A DNA stretch of 64,000 bases from Buttiauxella agrestis ATCC 33320 (GTDB lineage Bacteria > Pseudomonadota > Gammaproteobacteria > Enterobacterales > Enterobacteriaceae): contig JALKFA010000001.1 in NCBI GenBank assembly GCA_024169445.1, positions 3,534,001-3,598,000 on the forward strand, in the 5' to 3' direction. The notes under the pieces are model-generated. The model was not told the origin of the DNA. It did not search any database and saw only the letters and a program-made list of their open reading frames with translations. This document shows, piece after piece, positions 37,494 through 47,466 of the stretch. Position 1 is the stretch's first letter. Every line of letters starts with the position of its first letter. Position numbers and translations under genes: made by a program.

Positions 37494-38275
37494 TTCCCCT
37501 TAAACACCGCAGGGCGTTTGGCGAGGAAGGCCGACACACCTTCGCGATAATCTTCACTTCTGCCTGCCATACGCTGGTAATCGCGCTCCAGATCAAGCTG
37601 CGCATCCAGCGTGTTAGTTTCTGAGGCATACAGCGCTTTCTTCACCAGACCAAGGCCGAAGGTTGGCTGGCTGGCAAAATGCGTGGCAAGCTGGCGGGCG
37701 GTATCGTTTAACGCTTCGTCGTCAACCACTTGCCAGATCATCCCCCACTGTAGCGCCTGTTCTGCGCTCAGTTTGTCGCCCATTAATGCCAGCCCCATCG
37801 CCCGAGCATGCCCGGCAAGACGTGGCAGATACCAGGTGCCGCCGCAATCCGGTACCAGACCTAGTTTGCTGAAAGACATCACAAAATTGACCGAACGCGC
37901 CGCAATCACGATGTCGCAACCCAGCGCCAGCGTGGCTCCGGCACCGGCGGCAACACCATTTACCGCCGCGATCACCGGCTTGGGTAATTTTGCCAGGCGC
38001 TTAACCAGCGGGTTGTAGAAGTCTTCCACCGACGCGCCTAAATCCGGTGCATCGCCGCTTGGGTCGACGTTGCGGTCGTTGAGATCCTGCCCGGCACAAA
38101 ACCCACGCCCGGCACCGGTAATCAGCAGGCAGCGAATGGACTCGTCGCGCTCGGCCTGCGTCAGCACTTCTGCCAACTGGCGGTGCATTTCGTCGTTAAA
38201 GCTGTTCAGGCGTTCAGGGCGATTGAGAGTCAGCGTCATCACGCCGTTTTGCACATCACTAAGAATGAAATTCAT
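37490..38275 (-). CDS. paaG: PaaG, ring-1,2-epoxyphenylacetyl-CoA isomerase
   Basis: A 261-residue crotonase-fold enzyme (E. coli 262). Oxyanion-hole segments AGRGFCAGQDLNDR and NGVAAGAGATLALGCDI, then SKLGLVPDCGGTWYLPRL with the isomerase Asp. It converts the ring epoxide to the oxepin and also isomerises later intermediates. Two bp from paaF. Confidence 0.95.
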   Translation of the reverse strand: MNFILSDVQNGVMTLTLNRPERLNSFNDEMHRQLAEVLTQAERDESIRCLLITGAGRGFCAGQDLNDRNVDPSGDAPDLGASVEDFYNPLVKRLAKLPKPVIAAVNGVAAGAGATLALGCDIVIAARSVNFVMSFSKLGLVPDCGGTWYLPRLAGHARAMGLALMGDKLSAEQALQWGMIWQVVDDEALNDTARQLATHFASQPTFGLGLVKKALYASETNTLDAQLDLERDYQRMAGRSEDYREGVSAFLAKRPAVFKGK

Positions 38276-38277
38276 GG

Positions 38278-39045
38278 TTATCGTCCTTTAAACGCAGCGG
38301 GTCGTTTTTCAAGAAATGCGGCAATGCCTTCCTGCCGGTCTTCAGTGGCGGCCAGTAGCGTGAAAAGCTGGCGCTCATGCTGTAATCCCTGGCTGAGTGA
38401 AAGCTCATGCGCCTGGCGCAGTGCTGTTTTCGCCGCCTGCAACGCCAGTGGCGCATGTTGTGCGATGCGTGCCGCCAGTTTTTTGGTGTATTCCAGCGTC
38501 AGGGCTTGTGGGCAAACCTCTGCCACCAGTCCGGCAAGCTGTGCCTGTTCGGCGCTAATCGCTTCGCCCGTGAGTACCATTTTGTAGGCCAGCGCTTTGC
38601 CAACACTGCGAATCAGTCGTTGTGTGCCGCCCGCCCCAGGCATAATGCCGAGGGTGATTTCCGGCAGGCCAAAGCGTGCGTTGTCACCCGCCAGTACGAT
38701 GTCGCACAGCATCGCCAGCTCGCAGCCTGCGCCCAGTGCATAACCGTTTACCGCCGCCAGCAATGGCTTGTTAAAGCGTTCGATACGCGCCCAAAGCTGT
38801 GGACGAGGATCGTTGAGCGTGGCGGGCATATCGCGGTTCGCCATCTCTTTTAAATCAGCACCTGCGGCAAAAAAACGCTCGTTGCCGGTAAGCACCACAG
38901 CACCAACGTTTTCATCGTGTTGCGCACTTTCCAGCGCCTGCGCAATGTCTTCGAGCAGCGCGTTGTTTAACGCGTTACGCGCTTGCGGGCGGTTAAGCGT
39001 CAGGGTTAGCACGCGGTCATTCTGGCTAATCAGTAGCTCGTTCAT
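38278..39045 (-). CDS. paaF: PaaF, 2,3-dehydroadipyl-CoA hydratase
   Basis: A 255-residue enoyl-CoA hydratase, the same length as E. coli PaaF. Motifs ERFFAAGADLKEMA and NGYALGAGCELAMLCDIV, with catalytic Glu in LPEITLGIMPGAGGTQRL. It hydrates 2,3-didehydroadipyl-CoA. Stop-start contact with paaE. Confidence 0.95.
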   Translation of the reverse strand: MNELLISQNDRVLTLTLNRPQARNALNNALLEDIAQALESAQHDENVGAVVLTGNERFFAAGADLKEMANRDMPATLNDPRPQLWARIERFNKPLLAAVNGYALGAGCELAMLCDIVLAGDNARFGLPEITLGIMPGAGGTQRLIRSVGKALAYKMVLTGEAISAEQAQLAGLVAEVCPQALTLEYTKKLAARIAQHAPLALQAAKTALRQAHELSLSQGLQHERQLFTLLAATEDRQEGIAAFLEKRPAAFKGR

Positions 39046-40112
39046 TAAAGCCCCTGCGCATCAAAGTCGATGACCACGTTGTCGCCTTTCGGTAAGGCCT
39101 GGCAACTGAGGATGTAGCCCGCCGCCAGTTGGTCTGGCTCGAGGCTGTAGTTAACGCCCATTTCTACTTCACCGCTGACCACTTTGCAGCGGCAAGTGGC
39201 ACACACCCCGCCTTTACAGGCGTAAGGTAAATCCGCACCCTGGCGCAAGGCCGCATCGAGAATGCTTTCGTCATCGGAATCGAGGATGATTTTGCGGTCG
39301 CGTCCGTCCTGGCGCAGCGTCACCACTTTGCCTGCCGCTTGCTCACGGCGACGCAGGCTTGGTGCGCTGCCAGGCGTGTTGAAGTGTTCAATAAAGATGT
39401 TTTGCTGTGCGACACCCATCGCCAGTAAAGCCGCTTCTGATTCCTGCATCATGCTTTGCGGACCGCAGATAAAGGTGCGGTCAAAGCCTTTCAAGTCGAG
39501 CAGATTGTCACCCAGCGCTTTGAGTTTCGCGCCATCAAGACGCCCGCTCAGCAACTCGCTTTCTTGTACTTCCTGGCTGAACAGGTAAATCAGTTGCAGG
39601 CGTTGCGGATAGCGGTCTTTTAAGTCGGCCAGTGCCTGGCGGAACATCATGCTGCGGCTGCTGCGATTGCCGTAAACCAGCGTGACGCGGCTGTCAGATT
39701 CAGTCGCTAATGTGGCGCTAACAATCGCTAACATCGGCGTGATGCCGGAACCGACCGCCAGCGCCAGATAGTTGCCTGCGGTGTCGTGCTGCGGCTGGTA
39801 ACCAAATGTCCCCTGCGGGATCATCACGTCCATCGCCATTCCCGCCGCTAAATCGCTCACCGCGTACTGCGAAAAACGCCCGCCTTCGATGGCTTTCACC
39901 GCCACACAAATTTCACCGGGCTGTTCGGCGCGGCAAATGGAGTAGCAGCGGCGTAACTCTTCGCCACCGAGACGTGTTTTCAGCGTCAAATGCTGGCCAG
40001 GTTTAAAGGCGTAATGTGTCTGCAATTCGGCAGGCACGGCAAAAGTGATGGCAACCGCTTCAGGAGTTTCCTGCTCAATGCGCGCCACCGTTAGCGAATG
40101 AAACGTTGTCAT
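39045..40112 (-). CDS. paaE: PaaE, reductase component of phenylacetyl-CoA epoxidase
   Basis: A 355-residue flavin/2Fe-2S reductase (E. coli 356). FAD segment RCYSICRAEQPGEI, NAD segment VGSGITPMLAIVSA, C-terminal plant-type ferredoxin domain YACKGGVCATCRCKV. The start at 40112 gives MTTFHSLTVARIEQE, matching E. coli; the frame runs on upstream without similarity. It transfers electrons from NADPH to the PaaA diiron centre. Confidence 0.95.
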   Translation of the reverse strand: MTTFHSLTVARIEQETPEAVAITFAVPAELQTHYAFKPGQHLTLKTRLGGEELRRCYSICRAEQPGEICVAVKAIEGGRFSQYAVSDLAAGMAMDVMIPQGTFGYQPQHDTAGNYLALAVGSGITPMLAIVSATLATESDSRVTLVYGNRSSRSMMFRQALADLKDRYPQRLQLIYLFSQEVQESELLSGRLDGAKLKALGDNLLDLKGFDRTFICGPQSMMQESEAALLAMGVAQQNIFIEHFNTPGSAPSLRRREQAAGKVVTLRQDGRDRKIILDSDDESILDAALRQGADLPYACKGGVCATCRCKVVSGEVEMGVNYSLEPDQLAAGYILSCQALPKGDNVVIDFDAQGL

Positions 40113-40119
40113 GGCAACC

Positions 40120-40620
40120 TCAAATACATTTAAAGTAATCAAAGGGTTCGCGGCAGCTATCACAGCGGTATAACGCTTTGCAGGCCGTAGAACCGAATTC
40201 GCTAATCAGCGAGGTGTGCAAACTGCCACAGCGTGGGCAACTCACTTCCACCGCAGCTGATGTGGCGTGGCAAGCATGCCCTTGTGGCGGGCTGATGCCG
40301 TATTCACGCAGCCGAGTTTTGGCGGTTGGCGTCATCCAGTCGGTGGTCCACGCCGGGTGCAACATCTGTTCGATGTGCACCGGTTGGTGCCCTGCTTTTT
40401 CCATCGCTTCACGAATCGCCGCCAGCAGAAAATCTGTCGCCGGGCAGCCGGAATAGGTTGGCGTGAAACCGATGTGCCAGCCGTCATCACGATGGTGAAC
40501 ACTGCGTACCATGCCGAGATCGGTGATGGTCAGTACCGGGATTTCAGGGTCGCTGATTTGCCCGAGAATGCGCCAGACCTCGCGGGTTTGCGCCGGTTCC
40601 ACCACATCGAGAGTTTGCAT
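40120..40620 (-). CDS. paaD: PaaD, Fe-S/diiron assembly factor of phenylacetyl-CoA epoxidase
   Basis: A 166-residue DUF59/MIP18-family protein (E. coli 165-167). N-terminal PEIPVLTITDLGMVR and TPTYSGCPATDFLL, and a C-terminal zinc-ribbon-like CPRCGSLH...CDSCREPFDYFKCI. The start at 40620 follows GAGGTAAAG; the long frame to 40869 lies inside paaC and is spurious. Required for maturation of the epoxidase. Confidence 0.94.
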   Translation of the reverse strand: MQTLDVVEPAQTREVWRILGQISDPEIPVLTITDLGMVRSVHHRDDGWHIGFTPTYSGCPATDFLLAAIREAMEKAGHQPVHIEQMLHPAWTTDWMTPTAKTRLREYGISPPQGHACHATSAAVEVSCPRCGSLHTSLISEFGSTACKALYRCDSCREPFDYFKCI

Positions 40621-40630
40621 CTTTACCTCA

Positions 40631-41386
40631 CTACCATTGCTGATTGGGGTACGCGCGTTGCAGGTACTGCATATCTGCCAGCAACGGGCCGAGATGTTCG
40701 GTATGCAGCCCCTGTTTGCCGCCGGTGCGATATTGCGCTTCCTGTGGTTTGACGAGTGTGGCCGCCAGCAACGTGCCGAACACTTCCTCTTCCCAGGCCG
40801 TACGCAGCGTGCGCGGGTCGACCGCAATCCCAAGTTGTGCGAGTTCGATTTCCAGCTCGTCGGCTTCAAACATTTCGCCGCTAAAACGCCACAGTTTGTT
40901 CAGTGAATGCTGCATTTTTTGCTGCGAAAACTCCGTGCCGTTGCCCAGACGCACCAACCAACCGCGGCTGAAGCGCAGGTGGTAACGCACTTCTTTGATA
41001 GCTTTCGCGGCAATTGCCGCCAGTTGTGCATCGCGGCTCAGCGCCAGGCGCTCAAACAGCACCACATGCCAGGCATCCAGCAGGTACTGGCGCATCAGGG
41101 TGTCAGCGAAATCACCGTTCGGCTGCTCAGCCAGCAACACATTGCGGTATTCGCGCTCGTCACGGCCAAATGCCAGTTTGTCTTCATCAAACTCGGCACC
41201 CTGAAGTTCAGCGGCATAGCTCAGGAAGTTGCGCGCCTGGCCGAGTAAATCGAGGCCGATGTTCGCCAGCGCCAGGTCAATCTCCAGCTCCGGCGCGTGT
41301 CCACACCACGCGGTTAAGCGCTGTGCCAGCACCAGACAGGTATCGCCGAGGCGCAGGGTGTAAGTGGTTAACGGGGAATAAGTCAT
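40631..41386 (-). CDS. paaC: PaaC, structural subunit of phenylacetyl-CoA epoxidase
   Basis: A 251-residue ferritin-like helical protein (E. coli 248) that pairs with PaaA but lacks a working metal site. LEIDLALANIGLDLLGQARN and KAIKEVRYHLRFSRGW are the conserved helices. I prefer the ATG at 41386 (preceded by GAGGCGTGAA) over the GTG at 41398. Confidence 0.94.
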   Translation of the reverse strand: MTYSPLTTYTLRLGDTCLVLAQRLTAWCGHAPELEIDLALANIGLDLLGQARNFLSYAAELQGAEFDEDKLAFGRDEREYRNVLLAEQPNGDFADTLMRQYLLDAWHVVLFERLALSRDAQLAAIAAKAIKEVRYHLRFSRGWLVRLGNGTEFSQQKMQHSLNKLWRFSGEMFEADELEIELAQLGIAVDPRTLRTAWEEEVFGTLLAATLVKPQEAQYRTGGKQGLHTEHLGPLLADMQYLQRAYPNQQW

Positions 41387-41394
41387 TTCACGCC

Positions 41395-41682
41395 TCACAT
41401 GTGCTCGATGCCATCAGGGATGGTGTAGAACGTCGGGTGGCGATAAATTTTGGTTTCCGCTGGGTCAAAAAACGCACCGCGTTCTTCAGGTTGTGAAGCA
41501 ATGATTTCGCTCGCCTTCACCACCCAGATTGAGCAGCCTTCACTGCGGCGGGTGTAGGCATCGCGGGCGTTTTCCAGCGCCATTTGTTCGTCGGCGGCGT
41601 GCAGGCTACCCACATGGCGATGGGATAAACCTTGTTTGCTGCGAATAAATACTTCGTATAACGGCCAGTGAACTTTGCTCAT
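41395..41682 (-). CDS. paaB: PaaB, subunit of phenylacetyl-CoA epoxidase
   Basis: A 95-residue protein, the same length as E. coli PaaB (YEVFIRSKQGLSHRHVGSLH, ending YTIPDGIEHM). It bridges PaaAC heterodimers in the multicomponent epoxidase. The start at 41682 has GAAGGA before it. Confidence 0.95.
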   Translation of the reverse strand: MSKVHWPLYEVFIRSKQGLSHRHVGSLHAADEQMALENARDAYTRRSEGCSIWVVKASEIIASQPEERGAFFDPAETKIYRHPTFYTIPDGIEHM

Positions 41683-41743
41683 GTGTTTTTCCTTCAAATT
41701 CGGGTGTCAATGGTGGCATTCCCTCTCCCTGGGGAGAGGGGGG

Positions 41744-42661
41744 CTACAAATTCTGTTTTGCGGCATACGCCAGCGCGGCTTCGCGCACCCATGTGCCCTC
41801 TTCCCAGGCTTTGCGTTTGGCGGCTAAGCGCTCTTCATTGCATAGCCCACGTCCGGCGACCACTTCATTAAATTCGTGCCAGTCAATTTCGCTGAATTGG
41901 TAATGCCCGCTGGCTTCGTTCCAGTGCAGCCCTTCATCCGGCACAGTCATACCCAGCATTTCAACTTGTGGCACGGTGTTGTCGACAAAACGCTGGCGTA
42001 ATTCGTCATTACCAAAACGTTTGATTTTCCACGCCAGGCTTTGCGCGCTGTTGGGTGAATTGTCGTCGTTCGGGCCAAACATCATCAGTGCTGGCCACCA
42101 GAAACGGTTTATCGCGTCCTGCAACATCTGGCGCTGTTCTTCACTGCCCTGCGCCAGCACCATGCAGGCTTCAAAACCCTGGCGCTGATGGAAGCTCTCT
42201 TCTTTACAGATTTTCACCATTGCACGGGCATAAGGGCCGTATGAAGTGCGGCACAGTGCCACCTGGTTCACGATCGCGGCACCATCAACCAGCCAGCCAA
42301 TCACGCCAATGTCGGCCCAGTTCAGCGTCGGATAATTGAAGATGGAGGAATACTTCATCTTGCCGTCAAGCATCTTTTGGTAGATGTCTTCCCGTGCACA
42401 GCCCAGCGTTTCTGCCGCGCTATACAGATAAAGCCCGTGTCCGGCTTCGTCCTGCACTTTCGCTAACAAAATGGCTTTGCGCTTTAAGCTCGGTGCGCGG
42501 GTCAGCCAGTTGCCTTCCGGCAGCATGCCAACGATCTCGGAATGCGCGTGCTGACCTATCTGACGAATCAACGTCTTACGGTATTCCTCAGGCATCCAGT
42601 CTTGCGGTTCAATCGCGATTTCCTGTGCGATTCGCTCATCAAAACGCTGTTGTTCAGTCAC
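41744..42661 (-). CDS. paaA: PaaA, catalytic diiron subunit of phenylacetyl-CoA epoxidase
   Basis: A 305-residue ferritin-like oxygenase (E. coli 309). The diiron ligands lie in [17 protein letters not shown] and [16 protein letters not shown] (E-x-x-H pairs). It epoxidises the ring of phenylacetyl-CoA. First gene of the long leftward operon, divergent from paaZ across a 286-bp control region with PaaX-like sites. Confidence 0.95.
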   Translation of the reverse strand: MTEQQRFDERIAQEIAIEPQDWMPEEYRKTLIRQIGQHAHSEIVGMLPEGNWLTRAPSLKRKAILLAKVQDEAGHGLYLYSAAETLGCAREDIYQKMLDGKMKYSSIFNYPTLNWADIGVIGWLVDGAAIVNQVALCRTSYGPYARAMVKICKEESFHQRQGFEACMVLAQGSEEQRQMLQDAINRFWWPALMMFGPNDDNSPNSAQSLAWKIKRFGNDELRQRFVDNTVPQVEMLGMTVPDEGLHWNEASGHYQFSEIDWHEFNEVVAGRGLCNEERLAAKRKAWEEGTWVREAALAYAAKQNL

Positions 42662-42672
42662 GTCATCACCTT

Positions 42673-42903
42673 TTATGATTCAAACTAAATTCACAAATCG
42701 GGTTTATGTGAATCACTTAATGATTAAAAGTTACAGATAAGTTAACCAAAACACCAAAATTAACACGCGCAGTTTGTGAGCTTTATCACGATAAATTTCA
42801 AATATTCTTTATTATTTATGTATATAAGCAAATCACCAAAACTACGCGTAATCACATTGTTAATAAATTATTAAATTACATCTTGATTTTTATGATTCAC
42901 AAA
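42673..42903. promoter_or_regulatory. PaaX-like operators in the paaA-paaZ divergent control region
   Basis: Three TGATTC-cored words resembling the PaaX consensus: TTATGATTCAAACTA (42673-42687), TATGTGAATCACTTA (42705-42719, minus orientation) and TTTATGATTCACAAA (42889-42903). The first two lie just before paaA and the third just before paaZ. This matches PaaX control of both divergent promoters in E. coli. The whole 286-bp region is AT-rich; I did not assign -10/-35 boxes. Confidence 0.55.
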
Positions 42904-42947
42904 TCAACCATTGATGCAATTAAACGTAATGCTTAGTGGGGTATGCG

Positions 42948-44978
42948 ATGCAGCAGTTAACAAGTTATCTGTCAGGTCAGTGGGCGATGGGCCATGGAAA
43001 AGAACGCACGATAAATCATGCAATTAGCGGCGAAGCGCTGTATCAGGTCACCAGTGAAGGGCTTGATATGGCACAGGCGCGCCGTTACGCCATCGACCAC
43101 GGCGGCACCGCTTTAAGCGCGATGACCTTTGTTCAACGCGCCGCCATGATTAAAGCGGTGGCAAAACATCTGCTGGCAAATAAAGAAGCGTTTTATGCGA
43201 TTTCTTACCAGACAGGAGCCACCCGCGCAGATAGCTGGGTGGATATTGAAGGCGGTATCGGCACCCTGTTCGCTTATGCCGGGATGGGCAACCGCGAATT
43301 ACCAGACGATGTATTGTGGCCAGAAGACGAAATGATCCCGCTGTCTAAACAAGGCGGATTTGCCGCTCGCCATGTGCTGACGTCAAAATCGGGCGTGGCA
43401 CTGCACATCAACGCGTTTAACTTCCCTTGCTGGGGCATGTTAGAAAAACTGGCTCCAACCTGGCTTGCCGGTATGCCGGCGATTATCAAGCCCGGTACTG
43501 CCAGCGCGCAGTTGACCCATGCGATGGTGAAATCAATTGTTGATTCAGGGCTGGTACCAAATGGTGCAATCAGCCTGATTTGCGGTGGCGTCGCTAACCT
43601 GTTTGATTTGCTCGATGAGCAAGACGTAGTGACCTTTACCGGCTCCGCCAGCACTGGACAAAAGTTACGTTGTCACTCAAATATTGTCGCCCGATCCGTA
43701 CCCTTCACGATGGAAGCCGACTCGCTGAACTGCTGCGTGCTGGGCGAAGATGTGACGCCGGAACAACCTGAATTTGCGCTGTTTATCCGTGAAGTGGTGC
43801 GCGAGATGACCGCTAAAGCCGGGCAAAAATGTACCGCAATCCGCCGTATCTTGGTTCCACAAGCGCAACTTGAAAACGTGGTGCAGGCGCTAAAAGGCAA
43901 ACTGGAGAAAATCCAGCCCGGCGATCCGGCGCAGGAAGGCGTAAAAATGGGTGCACTGGTCAGCCTTGAACAGCGCGATGATGTGCAAAGTAAAGTGAAC
44001 CAGCTGGTTGCCGCAGGCTGCCAGATAGTGGTCGGCGGCCACGCCGATACTGCCCTTGCGGGCGCGTTCTTCCCACCAACGTTGTTACTGTGCCAGCAGC
44101 CTGATGAAACCCCAGCGGTGCATGAACTCGAAGCGTTTGGCCCGGTTGCCACCGTAATGCCTTATCAGAATGCGCAACATGCGATGGCGCTGGCACGTGC
44201 GGGCCAGGGGAGCCTTGCAGGAACGCTGGTCACGGCGAGTGGCGATATTGCCCGCCAGTTTGTGCTGGGTGCCGCGCGTGCTCACGGGCGAATTCAGGTG
44301 CTGAACCAGGAATCATCGGTGGAATCCACCGGCCATGGTTCGCCATTACCAATGCTGGTTCACGGCGGCCCAGGCCGAGCGGGTGGCGGTGAGGAATTGG
44401 GTGGCTTGCGCGCAGTAAAACATTACATGCAACGCACCGCGATTCAGGGCAGCCCATCAATGCTGGCGGCGGTTAGCCAACAATGGAGCCATGGTGCGGC
44501 AGTGAAAGAAGATGCGGTGCACCCGTTCCGCAAACACTTTGACGACCTGCAAATTGGTGAAAGTTTGCTGACAGCTCGTCGCACCATTACCGAGGCCGAT
44601 ATTGTCAATTTCGCCAATCTCAGCGGCGACCATTTTTATGCCCACGTCGACAAAATTGGTGCGGCAGAATCATTCTTTGGCGAACGCGTCGCTCACGGCT
44701 ATTTCGTGGTTTCTGCCGCTGCAGGGCTATTTGTTGACCCAGGTGTCGGGCCGGTTATCGCCAACTACGGTATGGAAAACCTGCGCTTTATCGAGCCGGT
44801 AAAAATCGGCGATACCCTGCAAGTGCGCCTGACCTGTAAGCGTAAGACCGCCAAGCCGCAGAAAACCGCCGAAGATAAACCGGTTGGCGTGGTGGAATGG
44901 GCAGTAGAAGTGATGAACCAGGATAAACAGGCCGTGGCTTTATATTCCATTTTGACGCTGGTAGCGCGTAAGAGTTAA
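42948..44978 (+). CDS. paaZ: PaaZ, oxepin-CoA hydrolase / aldehyde dehydrogenase
   Basis: A 676-residue bifunctional enzyme (E. coli 681). N-terminal aldehyde dehydrogenase: general base in [11 protein letters not shown], catalytic Cys in [11 protein letters not shown]-terminal MaoC-like hydratase: [21 protein letters not shown] and [13 protein letters not shown]. It opens the oxepin-CoA ring and oxidises the resulting aldehyde. The start at 42948 gives [12 protein letters not shown], aligned with E. coli. Confidence 0.95.
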   Translation: MQQLTSYLSGQWAMGHGKERTINHAISGEALYQVTSEGLDMAQARRYAIDHGGTALSAMTFVQRAAMIKAVAKHLLANKEAFYAISYQTGATRADSWVDIEGGIGTLFAYAGMGNRELPDDVLWPEDEMIPLSKQGGFAARHVLTSKSGVALHINAFNFPCWGMLEKLAPTWLAGMPAIIKPGTASAQLTHAMVKSIVDSGLVPNGAISLICGGVANLFDLLDEQDVVTFTGSASTGQKLRCHSNIVARSVPFTMEADSLNCCVLGEDVTPEQPEFALFIREVVREMTAKAGQKCTAIRRILVPQAQLENVVQALKGKLEKIQPGDPAQEGVKMGALVSLEQRDDVQSKVNQLVAAGCQIVVGGHADTALAGAFFPPTLLLCQQPDETPAVHELEAFGPVATVMPYQNAQHAMALARAGQGSLAGTLVTASGDIARQFVLGAARAHGRIQVLNQESSVESTGHGSPLPMLVHGGPGRAGGGEELGGLRAVKHYMQRTAIQGSPSMLAAVSQQWSHGAAVKEDAVHPFRKHFDDLQIGESLLTARRTITEADIVNFANLSGDHFYAHVDKIGAAESFFGERVAHGYFVVSAAAGLFVDPGVGPVIANYGMENLRFIEPVKIGDTLQVRLTCKRKTAKPQKTAEDKPVGVVEWAVEVMNQDKQAVALYSILTLVARKS

Positions 44979-44985
44979 TACATTT

Positions 44986-45058
44986 TGTCGGATGACGCTG
45001 CGCTTATCCGACCTACGAAAGGCCGTTGTAGGGGGGATAAGCGCAGCGTCATCCACCA
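44986..45058. repeat. Inverted pair of REP-like palindromes between paaZ and tynA
   Basis: First unit 44986-45016 (GTCGGATGACGC ... ATCCGACCTAC) and second unit 45028-45058 (GTAGGGGGGATAAGCG ... ATCCACC) lie tail to tail with CTAC/GTAG feet facing each other, like a BIME/REPIN. A similar paired arrangement occurs at 54600-54672. Confidence 0.78.
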
Positions 45059-45070
45059 TTATTTTGATTT

Positions 45071-45107
45071 TGGCAAACCCAGCAAAATGGTTGGCAAGCA
45101 GCGCAAT
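45071..45107 (+). promoter_or_regulatory. Tandem FeaR-type binding sites upstream of tynA
   Basis: TGGCA-N8-AAA at 45071-45086 and TGGCA-N8-AAT at 45092-45107: direct repeats 21 bp apart, i.e. two helical turns, ending 74 bp before the tynA ATG. The same arrangement stands before feaB. Confidence 0.65.
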
Positions 45108-45181
45108 ATATCTTGCCTGAGAAGTTGTTATGTTGAATTCATGCCCGTTTATAAAAAACATACGCTAAAAGTGAGAATTTC

Positions 45182-47443
45182 ATGAATTTAATAACTGGAA
45201 AGAAAACCCTGGCTTTAGCAATCGCACTTCTGACTTCCCCGGCTGTATTCGCTCACGGCAGCGAAGCGCATATGGTGCCGATGGAGAAAACACTGACTGA
45301 ATTCGGTGCTGATGTGCAATGGGATGATTACGCGCAGATGTTCACCATCGTGAAAGACGGTGCGTTTGTGAAAGTAAAACCTAATAGCAAATCGGCCATC
45401 GTCAACGGCAAAACATTGCAATTACAAGTGCCGGTGATTTTTAAAAAGAAAACCGCTTATATTTCTGAAGACTTTATTAACGAAGTTTTCCAGTCCGGCC
45501 TTGATCAAACTTTCGCGGTCGAGAAAAAACCTCATCCACTTAATTCACTGACTGCGGATGAAATAAACCAGGCGGTCAAAATTGTTCAGGGTGCGCCAGA
45601 TTTTAAACCGGGTATTCGCTTTACTGAAATATCGCTGCATGAACCGCCGAAAGATCAGGTCTGGCAATTCGTTATGACAGGACAGGAGGTCACTGCCCCG
45701 CGTCAGGCCGATGTGATTATGCTCGACGGCATTCATATTGTGGAAGGCGTGGTGGATTTAAGTGCCGGTAAAGTGGTGTCGTGGAAACCGATTGAAGGCG
45801 CACATGGCATGGTGCTGATTGATGATTTCATCAGCGTACAGACCATTATCAACGGCAGCAAAGAGTACGCCGAGGCGCTGAAAAAACACGGTGTCGACGA
45901 CCCAACTAAAGTGATCACCACCCCGCTCACCGTCGGCTATTTTGACGGGAAAGATGGCCTGGAACAGAACCAGCGCCTGCTCAAAGTGGTGAGCTATCTT
46001 GATACTGGCGATGGCAACTACTGGGCTCACCCAATTGAAAACCTGGTGGCAGTCGTCGATCTTGAGCAGAAGAAAATCATCAAGATTGAAGAAGGCCAGG
46101 TCGTTCCGGTGCCGATGAATCCACGTCCGTTTGATGGCCGTGACCGCGTAGCACCCGAAGTTAAACCGCTGGAAATCATCGAGCCGGAAGGTAAAAACTA
46201 CACCATTACTGGCGATACTATTCACTGGCAGAACTGGGATTTCCACCTGCGCCTGAATTCCCGCGTCGGGCCGATTCTCTCTACCGTGACCTATAACGAC
46301 AACGGTAACAAACGCAAAGTGATGTATGAAGGCTCGCTCGGCGGTATGATCGTGCCTTACGGCGACCCTGATGTTGGCTGGTATTTCAAAGCTTATCTGG
46401 ATGCTGGTGATTACGGCATGGGTACGCTGACTTCCCCGCTAGCTCGCGGCAAAGATGCCCCAACAAACGCGGTGATGCTGGATGAAACTATTGCTGATTA
46501 CACCGGCAAACCGACCACTATCCCACGTGCGGTAGCGGTATTTGAACGCTACGCCGGGCCTGAATATAAGCACCAGGAAATGGGCCAGCCGAATATCAGC
46601 ACCGAGCGCCGCGAGTTAGTGGTGCGCTGGATCAGTACCGTCGGCAACTACGACTATATTTTTGACTGGGTATTCCACCAGAACGGCACCATCGGCATTG
46701 ATGCAGGCGCGACCGGCATTGAAGCGGTTAAAGGTGTGAAAGCCAAAACCATGCACGATGAAACCGCCAAAGATGACACTAAATACGGCACGCTTATCGA
46801 CCACAATATCGTCGGCACCACGCACCAACACATCTACAACTTCCGCCTCGATATGGACGTGGATGGCGAGAATAACAAACTGGTGGCGCTCGACCCTGAA
46901 GTTAAACCGAATACCGCTGGCGGCCCGCGCACCAGTACCATGCAGATCAACCAGCACGATATTAATACCGAACAAGAAGCGGCACAGAAGTTTGACCCAG
47001 GCACTATTCGCTTGCTGAGTAATACCAGCAAAGAGAACAAAATGGGTAACCCGGTTTCTTATCAAATTATCCCTTATGCAGGTGGCACCCATCCGGTAGC
47101 GACCGGTGCGAAATTTGCACCAGACGAATGGATTTATCACCGCCTGAGCTTTATGGATAAGCAACTGTGGGTGACGCGTTACAACCCGGAAGAACGTTAT
47201 CCGGAAGGGAAATATCCAAACCGTTCGGCGCACGACACGGGTCTGGGTGAGTACAGCAAAGACAATCAATCACTGGATAACCAGGATGATGTGGTGTGGA
47301 TGACCACCGGCACCACACACGTGGCTCGCGCTGAAGAGTGGCCAATCATGCCAACGGAATGGGTGCACACGCTGCTGAAACCGTGGAACTTCTTCGATGA
47401 AACGCCAACGCTGAATCTGGCGGGGAAAAAAGAGCAGAAGTAA
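45182..47443 (+). CDS. tynA: TynA, periplasmic copper amine oxidase
   Basis: A 753-residue enzyme (E. coli 757). The signal peptide ends ...LLTSPAVFA-HG. Residues about 25-110 are the small N-terminal copper-amine-oxidase domain; the catalytic domain holds the TPQ precursor Tyr in VGNYDYIFDW and the catalytic-base region in MLDETIADYTG. It oxidises phenylethylamine, tyramine and similar amines to aldehydes with release of ammonia and peroxide in the periplasm. Monocistronic, after paired FeaR sites. Confidence 0.95.
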   Translation: MNLITGKKTLALAIALLTSPAVFAHGSEAHMVPMEKTLTEFGADVQWDDYAQMFTIVKDGAFVKVKPNSKSAIVNGKTLQLQVPVIFKKKTAYISEDFINEVFQSGLDQTFAVEKKPHPLNSLTADEINQAVKIVQGAPDFKPGIRFTEISLHEPPKDQVWQFVMTGQEVTAPRQADVIMLDGIHIVEGVVDLSAGKVVSWKPIEGAHGMVLIDDFISVQTIINGSKEYAEALKKHGVDDPTKVITTPLTVGYFDGKDGLEQNQRLLKVVSYLDTGDGNYWAHPIENLVAVVDLEQKKIIKIEEGQVVPVPMNPRPFDGRDRVAPEVKPLEIIEPEGKNYTITGDTIHWQNWDFHLRLNSRVGPILSTVTYNDNGNKRKVMYEGSLGGMIVPYGDPDVGWYFKAYLDAGDYGMGTLTSPLARGKDAPTNAVMLDETIADYTGKPTTIPRAVAVFERYAGPEYKHQEMGQPNISTERRELVVRWISTVGNYDYIFDWVFHQNGTIGIDAGATGIEAVKGVKAKTMHDETAKDDTKYGTLIDHNIVGTTHQHIYNFRLDMDVDGENNKLVALDPEVKPNTAGGPRTSTMQINQHDINTEQEAAQKFDPGTIRLLSNTSKENKMGNPVSYQIIPYAGGTHPVATGAKFAPDEWIYHRLSFMDKQLWVTRYNPEERYPEGKYPNRSAHDTGLGEYSKDNQSLDNQDDVVWMTTGTTHVARAEEWPIMPTEWVHTLLKPWNFFDETPTLNLAGKKEQK

Positions 47444-47466
47444 CCTGGGCTGGGATGTCGTTGTTT

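Noticed and set aside
40267-40752. Rightward open frames of 90-160 codons opposite paaC/paaD/paaE
   Set aside because: High-GC third-position shadows of the paa genes; no ribosome sites or motifs.
46616-47269. 217-codon leftward open frame opposite tynA
   Set aside because: Fully inside a well-supported gene on the other strand; shadow frame.
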